DNA of 64,000 nt from a virus: positions 31,069-95,068 of the IMG/VR virus record IMGVR_UViG_3300008110_000220; one strand, written 5' to 3'. Numbering within the stretch: position 1 is the first letter of the stretch; each line of letters opens with the position of its first letter. The position numbers and the translations under genes were made by a program. The notes under the pieces were generated by a model. The model had not been told where the DNA came from and did no database searches. It was given only the letters and a program-made list of their open reading frames with translations. Positions 60,570 through 64,000 of this stretch are shown one piece after another.

Positions 60570-60802
60570 ACTATCAACTATTTCTACTGTTTGTTTTCGC
60601 AGTGGCTGCGTATTTCATCGTAACTGATGAGAGCGTTGCCGCTGCTTTTTATTATGTGTATAGGTTAGCAAAAGCATACATTCAGCGTCAGTGGTGGTGG
60701 ATTACGCACAATCCCCGTAATCCTGTGGTAAAATATCTAATGTGGCGTCGTTCTATGAAACTCGCTAAAGAGTTACAGAAATACTTTGATGAAAATAAAT
60801 AG
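60566..60802 (+). CDS. Small membrane protein
   Basis: The 78-residue product has an N-terminal membrane segment (LFLLFVFAVAAYFIV, residues 5-19), a Trp-rich patch (QRQWWWITHNPRN) and a basic amphipathic C-terminus. It probably sits in the host inner membrane. Function unknown. Confidence 0.6.
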   Translation: MNYQLFLLFVFAVAAYFIVTDESVAAAFYYVYRLAKAYIQRQWWWITHNPRNPVVKYLMWRRSMKLAKELQKYFDENK

Positions 60803-60821
60803 ACCATACCAGGAGTAAAGT

Positions 60822-61139
60822 ATGCTCTCTACGCAATATCGTCTTCGTCTTGAAGCAATTTGTGAGAAGATTGTTCTACACGAAGAAGTGAGTTTGGAAG
60901 ATATGATTTGGGCAGAAAAACTTGCTAAGTCTAATCGTTCTGCTGCAACAATACTTCGTCAGGCAAGAAGAAGAGCAGAGAATCCTGATATGGACGATAT
61001 GGATGACTTTATGAACCAACTTGATATTGGTGGTTTAGGACATGAGCGATTTGGTCGTCGTGGTTTTGATAGTCCAGACGATCTTCTTGACTGGTTTAAG
61101 AGAGACGATGACGAAACTGATTGGAGGCAGCGTGACTGA
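60822..61139 (+). CDS. 105-residue acidic conserved protein
   Basis: The product has a helical N-terminus (YRLRLEAICEKIVLHEEVSL, WAEKLAKSNRSAATILRQAR) and an acidic Asp-rich second half (NPDMDDMDDFMNQLD, DDLLDWFKRDDDE). CAGGAG 9 nt before ATG. Overlaps the glutaredoxin-like gene. Unassigned. Confidence 0.6.
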   Translation: MLSTQYRLRLEAICEKIVLHEEVSLEDMIWAEKLAKSNRSAATILRQARRRAENPDMDDMDDFMNQLDIGGLGHERFGRRGFDSPDDLLDWFKRDDDETDWRQRD

Positions 61140-61374
61140 AACAGCAGTAATTTATTCTAACGGAAGTCAAGAGTGTGAGCGTATTGGTATGCTCTTAAGA
61201 GCACTTGGTGGTGAGTTTCTTGAATATAAGTTGAACCAACACTTCACTCAAAGAGGATTTGAAGCAGAGTTTGGTTCTGATGCTGAATACCCTCAAATTA
61301 ATATTGGGTTTAAGCATGTTGGTGGTATGAAAGAAACACTTCAGTATATGAAAGATAACGGTTTGTTTGAATGA
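61132..61374 (+). CDS. Glutaredoxin-like protein with altered active site
   Basis: The 80-residue product, starting at GTG with GGAGG upstream, has the glutaredoxin scaffold: AVIYSNGSQECERIGMLLRA, YPQINIG in the cis-proline position and HVGGMKETLQYM. Where the normal CPYC lies, it has SQEC, so only the second Cys remains, which would make it monothiol with the nucleophile missing. It may bind glutathione or a partner rather than reduce disulfides. Confidence 0.68.
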   Translation: MTETAVIYSNGSQECERIGMLLRALGGEFLEYKLNQHFTQRGFEAEFGSDAEYPQINIGFKHVGGMKETLQYMKDNGLFE

Positions 61375-61571
61375 CCTACGAAGAGTTTATTCACAAAGGC
61401 ACTGAGTTCTATATGGAAATGGTGCGTCTTGTTGATACTAAACTTAAATATCGTATGGACTTTACTGATGAGGAGAAGGAAATAAAAGATCACATTATGG
61501 AGTTTCAACATAATGTTAAAATCAATGAGTTGAGAGATAAGTTCCAAAAATGCTGGGAGATTGAAGAATGA
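61371..61571 (+). CDS. 66-residue helical small protein
   Basis: MTYEEFIHKGTEFYMEMVRL..., charged and helical, ATGA-coupled on both sides within the glutaredoxin-oxygenase run. Unassigned. Confidence 0.58.
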   Translation: MTYEEFIHKGTEFYMEMVRLVDTKLKYRMDFTDEEKEIKDHIMEFQHNVKINELRDKFQKCWEIEE

Positions 61572-62155
61572 ATGACGAAGACAAGAAACTGATAGAAGCA
61601 TTTCCTGTTCCAGTATCACATATTTCAAACTTCATCAATGATGAAGAAAGGGTAAGATTGTGTGACAAACTAAAAAATGCAAAGTATCATCAACATTCAG
61701 CACTGTCTGGTGACGCTTCTTCTACACACTACTACAAGAAAGAAATCAATAAGGACTTAGGTAAACAGTTACTGAACCGTTTAGAGCAGTCTGTAAATGA
61801 GTATGGTAAGATATTTGGTTTGCCACCTCTTAAGATTTTTAATACCTGGGCAAATATACAGAACTCTAATAGTGTATTGAAGTATCATACGCATCCAAAT
61901 GCTGAAGTTTCTGGTGCTTTGTACTTAAATATAACTGAAGAGGGGGGAAAACTAAACTTCTCAACACCAAACCCATATATTTCAAACCAGTTCTACTTGG
62001 AGAGAAACTGGTACAACTATGAAACTTTTTGGATACAACCAAAGAATTGTGACCTAATACTATTTCCTGGTTGGTTGAAACATGGTTCCTTTGATAATAG
62101 TATGGATAACCGAATAGTTGTTAGTTTTAATGCAATATCGCATGTATTTGTATGA
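61568..62155 (+). CDS. 2OG-Fe(II) oxygenase (2OG-FeII_Oxy_5-like)
   Basis: The 195-residue protein has FNTWANIQNSNSVLKYHTHP then NAEVSGALYLNI (metal ligands H107/H109 region), LILFPGWLKHGS with distal H172, and NRIVVSFN with R182 for 2-oxoglutarate, as in the phage 2OG-FeII_Oxy_5 family common in cyanophages. Substrate unknown. ATGA coupling upstream and downstream. Confidence 0.82.
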   Translation: MNDEDKKLIEAFPVPVSHISNFINDEERVRLCDKLKNAKYHQHSALSGDASSTHYYKKEINKDLGKQLLNRLEQSVNEYGKIFGLPPLKIFNTWANIQNSNSVLKYHTHPNAEVSGALYLNITEEGGKLNFSTPNPYISNQFYLERNWYNYETFWIQPKNCDLILFPGWLKHGSFDNSMDNRIVVSFNAISHVFV

Positions 62156-62343
62156 AAAATGTTATAATTTTATCACTCTGTTTTTTACCCCTTTTTACGA
62201 TATGGTTAGTGATGAAACTCTCAGTATGGATTGCTACTGTTAATATGGAGCAGAAGTATGTCAGAGATGACGCCAAACGACCACACGGACCTTATGTGGA
62301 AGACCCATATGGAGACTCTGATGAGGAAGGCGAAGATTATTGA
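62152..62343 (+). CDS. Small membrane protein with acidic tail
   Basis: The 63-residue product has a membrane segment (VIILSLCFLPLFTIWLVMKL, residues 4-23) and an acidic end (DPYGDSDEEGEDY), like the unrelated 13962 protein in layout. Unassigned. Confidence 0.58.
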   Translation: MKNVIILSLCFLPLFTIWLVMKLSVWIATVNMEQKYVRDDAKRPHGPYVEDPYGDSDEEGEDY

Positions 62344-62476
62344 AACAAAAGAAATAATTGAGCAGGCAATCTGGCAGTGGTATTTTGAGCGTGGTCTTGA
62401 TGTTCCTAACTGGAAAATGCAGAAAGATCCTGATTGGTGGACTGATTACTTGAGAGAGCTTGACAATGAAGATTAA
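62258..62476 (+). CDS. 72-residue small protein overlapping membrane protein gene
   Basis: The product (TKEIIEQAIWQWYFERGLDV, MQKDPDWWTDYLRELD) is Trp-rich and helical. ATG 62258 has GGAG upstream and would overlap the previous gene by 86 bp; ATG 62321 is an alternative that shortens the overlap. Its end contains the -35 of the next promoter. Confidence 0.5.
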   Translation: MSEMTPNDHTDLMWKTHMETLMRKAKIIETKEIIEQAIWQWYFERGLDVPNWKMQKDPDWWTDYLRELDNED

Positions 62477-62488
62477 AGACCCTATAAT
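62460..62488 (+). promoter_or_regulatory. Consensus sigma70 promoter inside coding region
   Basis: TTGACA (62460-62465), 17 nt, TATAAT (62483-62488). It lies over the end of the previous gene and 22 bp before ATG 62511. Confidence 0.78.
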
Positions 62489-62510
62489 ACCTAGCAAATA
62501 CTCTATCGTC

Positions 62511-62711
62511 ATGGACTACAAACCCTACAGTATGGAATGGAGTCGGAGGAGATATCTTTCCGAAGCAATCCAACAATACTTTGATACTGATGCTCCAGTG
62601 GATGTAATCCTGGACGATATTGTGGATGTGCTTGGACAAAATGTTGCGGAGCATAAGACCCGTGCCGATAAGTTTCAAGAAGTTATTGACGGTTTAAAAT
62701 CTATTTCTTAA
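62511..62711 (+). CDS. 66-residue small protein
   Basis: MDYKPYSMEWSRRRYLSEAI..., APVDVILDDIVDVLGQNV: helical and charged. ATG 62511 is preferred to in-frame ATG 62466, because the latter lies upstream of the -10 box of the consensus promoter. Unassigned. Confidence 0.6.
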   Translation: MDYKPYSMEWSRRRYLSEAIQQYFDTDAPVDVILDDIVDVLGQNVAEHKTRADKFQEVIDGLKSIS

Positions 62712-62712
62712 T

Positions 62713-62856
62713 ATGACTCCTGAACAACAAACCCTGCTGGAAACAGTAGCAGAAGAACTTGGTGGAAAACTTTACACCGTTCTTGTAACTGATAAGTATA
62801 AAGAGCACAAGAAAATTGTGATTGAATATGCTGAACAAAAACGACAAGGTAATTGA
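62713..62856 (+). CDS. 47-residue small protein
   Basis: MTPEQQTLLETVAEELGGKL..., charged and helical, beginning 1 bp after the previous stop and overlapping the next gene by 29 bp. Unassigned. Confidence 0.5.
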   Translation: MTPEQQTLLETVAEELGGKLYTVLVTDKYKEHKKIVIEYAEQKRQGN

Positions 62857-63007
62857 ACTTCGTCTCTATTCTCCTCACAAGTGTGACTTTATTTGTGAGA
62901 GAGAAGACGGCACACATTATCTTTATGTGAAGCGTGACTGGATTGGTTATTATGAACTCCATCGTAATGGAAAGCAGTGGATTTGTGGTGAAAAGATATG
63001 TCTTTGA
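62828..63007 (+). CDS. 59-residue beta-rich small protein
   Basis: MLNKNDKVIELRLYSPHKCD then ICEREDGTHYLYVKRDWIGY, with a late CGEKIC pair. Looks like a small beta sheet protein. Unassigned. Confidence 0.52.
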   Translation: MLNKNDKVIELRLYSPHKCDFICEREDGTHYLYVKRDWIGYYELHRNGKQWICGEKICL

Positions 63008-63186
63008 CTGAAAAAGATAAAATCTTTCGTGATGTTTGGCAATGTGCCTATCAAAGGCGATACAATGCTATGTGTAAAGGTGACTGGGAATTGTATGCTC
63101 GTGAACATCAAACAATTCGGATGTGCCTTAAAATAGCAAAATGGACTTATTTTGATACAGAAAAAACAAACTACCTAAGACAATGA
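62998..63186 (+). CDS. 62-residue small protein
   Basis: MSLTEKDKIFRDVWQCAYQR..., Trp/Tyr-rich helices. Overlaps neighbours by 10 and 4 bp. Unassigned. Confidence 0.55.
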   Translation: MSLTEKDKIFRDVWQCAYQRRYNAMCKGDWELYAREHQTIRMCLKIAKWTYFDTEKTNYLRQ

Positions 63187-63404
63187 CCGAACTCACACTA
63201 CTCACATTACTTAATTTTGTTGCTGGTGACTTCTGTGCTGCGAAAGCACAGGGTATGGATACTCTTAAGTCTGTTCTTATTGCCTATTCCAAAGCAAATG
63301 ATAAGTTTGGTGGGAATAATGTGAGGAAAGTTATTAACAAATCTCCTGCGATTGAAGTCACTGCCCTTGCTGTTGTTGCTACTAAATGCCCTAACCTGCT
63401 GTGA
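63183..63404 (+). CDS. 73-residue small protein
   Basis: MTELTLLTLLNFVAGDFCAA..., LKSVLIAYSKANDKFGGNNV: Ala/Leu-rich helices, not clearly membrane-spanning. ATGA coupling upstream. Unassigned. Confidence 0.55.
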   Translation: MTELTLLTLLNFVAGDFCAAKAQGMDTLKSVLIAYSKANDKFGGNNVRKVINKSPAIEVTALAVVATKCPNLL

Positions 63405-63419
63405 TTTGGAGAAAATCTA

Positions 63420-63812
63420 ATGGGAATGTTTGACTGGGTGAAGAGTAGTTATCCCCTACCAGAACCTTTCATGGATATAAACCAAACCAAAGATATTGAG
63501 GAAGGTTATAGTGGAACCATGACTCACTTCTGGATAGATCCTGCTGGTTATTTGTGGTGTGGTGATTATAAAGGAACTTCTACATTTGAGGTTATTGAAA
63601 AAGATGATCCACGATATAATGATAAACATCTTTTCTTAAACTATGAGTGGATACCTACAGGAAAGCACGGTAAGTTTGCTGTTCACATTATTACAAAATA
63701 CATTGAAATATACCCAGAACAATGGAAGGGTAAATGGGAAGATTGGCCTAGGTTGAAACTTCACTTCAAACATGGTAAACTACAAGACTATGAGGATGTA
63801 ACAGGACGATGA
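63420..63812 (+). CDS. 130-residue conserved phage protein
   Basis: MGMFDWVKSSYPLPEPFMDI..., THFWIDPAGYLWCGDYKGT, WEDWPRLKLHFKHGKL: a Trp-rich beta protein. MGMFD- plus YPLP- starts are familiar in phage early hypothetical proteins. GGAG 8 nt before ATG. ATGA coupling to the last gene. Confidence 0.6.
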   Translation: MGMFDWVKSSYPLPEPFMDINQTKDIEEGYSGTMTHFWIDPAGYLWCGDYKGTSTFEVIEKDDPRYNDKHLFLNYEWIPTGKHGKFAVHIITKYIEIYPEQWKGKWEDWPRLKLHFKHGKLQDYEDVTGR

Positions 63813-64000
63813 CTCTATTTCAATTTAAGCACCATTATGACTTTGGGCATGACTTTTATATTCAGGTTTTAAATCTAAAGAAATGGTCACTGCTTCAACT
63901 ATCTGTTAGTTGGAATGATTATCCATCTTGGCCTTATCTACAAGTCACATTTGGTTCTAATGGTTTGTTCTCCATTCTGTTCTGGGCATATAAGTTTGGA
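63809..64000 (+). CDS. Unknown protein, 3' partial
   Basis: 64 residues visible (MTLFQFKHHYDFGHDFYIQV, WNDYPSWPYLQVTFGSNGLF), open to the window end. It resembles the preceding gene in Trp/Phe/Tyr-rich beta character. Function unknown. Confidence 0.55.
   Translation, partial: MTLFQFKHHYDFGHDFYIQVLNLKKWSLLQLSVSWNDYPSWPYLQVTFGSNGLFSILFWAYKFG

Overview
The window is part of a T4-like cyanomyovirus genome, most likely a phage of marine Synechococcus or Prochlorococcus. The diagnostic genes are T4 core orthologues (gp32, gp33, gp59, gp53, gp48, gp4, gp26, gp51, gp27-like hub, gp5-like OB spike, UvsW-type helicase) combined with the cyanophage accessory set (phoH, thyX, an Exo5-like nuclease, DUF1825, 2OG-Fe(II) oxygenases, a DUF4278 micro-peptide). 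Genes are packed head to tail with ATGA, TAATG or longer overlaps. T4-like late promoters (NATAAATA or TATAAATA) precede many structural genes, and host-like sigma70 promoters with a 17-nt spacer precede several replication and small genes. No integrase, psbA or CRISPR array was seen.

Layout. 1-9.5 kb: the end of a very repetitive collagen-like/S74 fibre protein, an AT-rich block of glycosyltransferases and a sulfotransferase, then a second collagen-like fibre with a collar-type tip and a tail-fibre assembly chaperone. 9.5-13.8 kb: glycosyltransferase-methyltransferase fusion, UDP-galactopyranose mutase, another glycosyltransferase, a DUF6445-type oxygenase and glutaredoxin. 13.8-17.5 kb: a structured RNA, small proteins, two tandem glutamine-riboswitch-like elements whose apical loops hold small ORFs, a DUF4278 peptide, a string of microproteins and thyX. 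17.5-22.9 kb: HNH homing endonuclease, phoH, exonuclease, gp33, a peptidase-like protein with a capsid-targeting-like leader, gp59, DUF1825, gp32 and a truncated Mom-like gene.

22.9-25.5 kb: the only reverse-strand block (gp53, gp48, a virion protein, gp4). 25.5-38.7 kb: baseplate hub, spike and large structural genes. 38.7-48.8 kb: three collagen-like fibre shafts, each followed immediately by a different putative tip adhesin, then a virion-domain/prolyl-hydroxylase-like fusion and a second sulfotransferase-like gene. 48.8-50.1 kb: a structured small RNA (second copy of one at 6.8 kb), a Phd-like antitoxin and three tRNA genes with an unexplained three-hairpin RNA between them. 50.1-58.6 kb: long S74-terminated fibre, another fibre and a Cys-rich glycine adhesin. 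58.7-64 kb: UvsW-like helicase and a dense operon of small early-type proteins.

A plausible theme is a diversified adhesion apparatus: several repeat-built fibres with exchangeable tips, encoded next to enzymes that could glycosylate, methylate, sulfate or hydroxylate a polymer. Whether those enzymes act on the fibres or on the host surface cannot be decided from sequence. The best candidates for undescribed biology are RNA-level: the duplicated 6.8/48.9 kb RNA, the ORF-containing riboswitch-like tandem, the hairpin-enclosed late promoter of the HNH gene, and the hairpins between tRNA genes.
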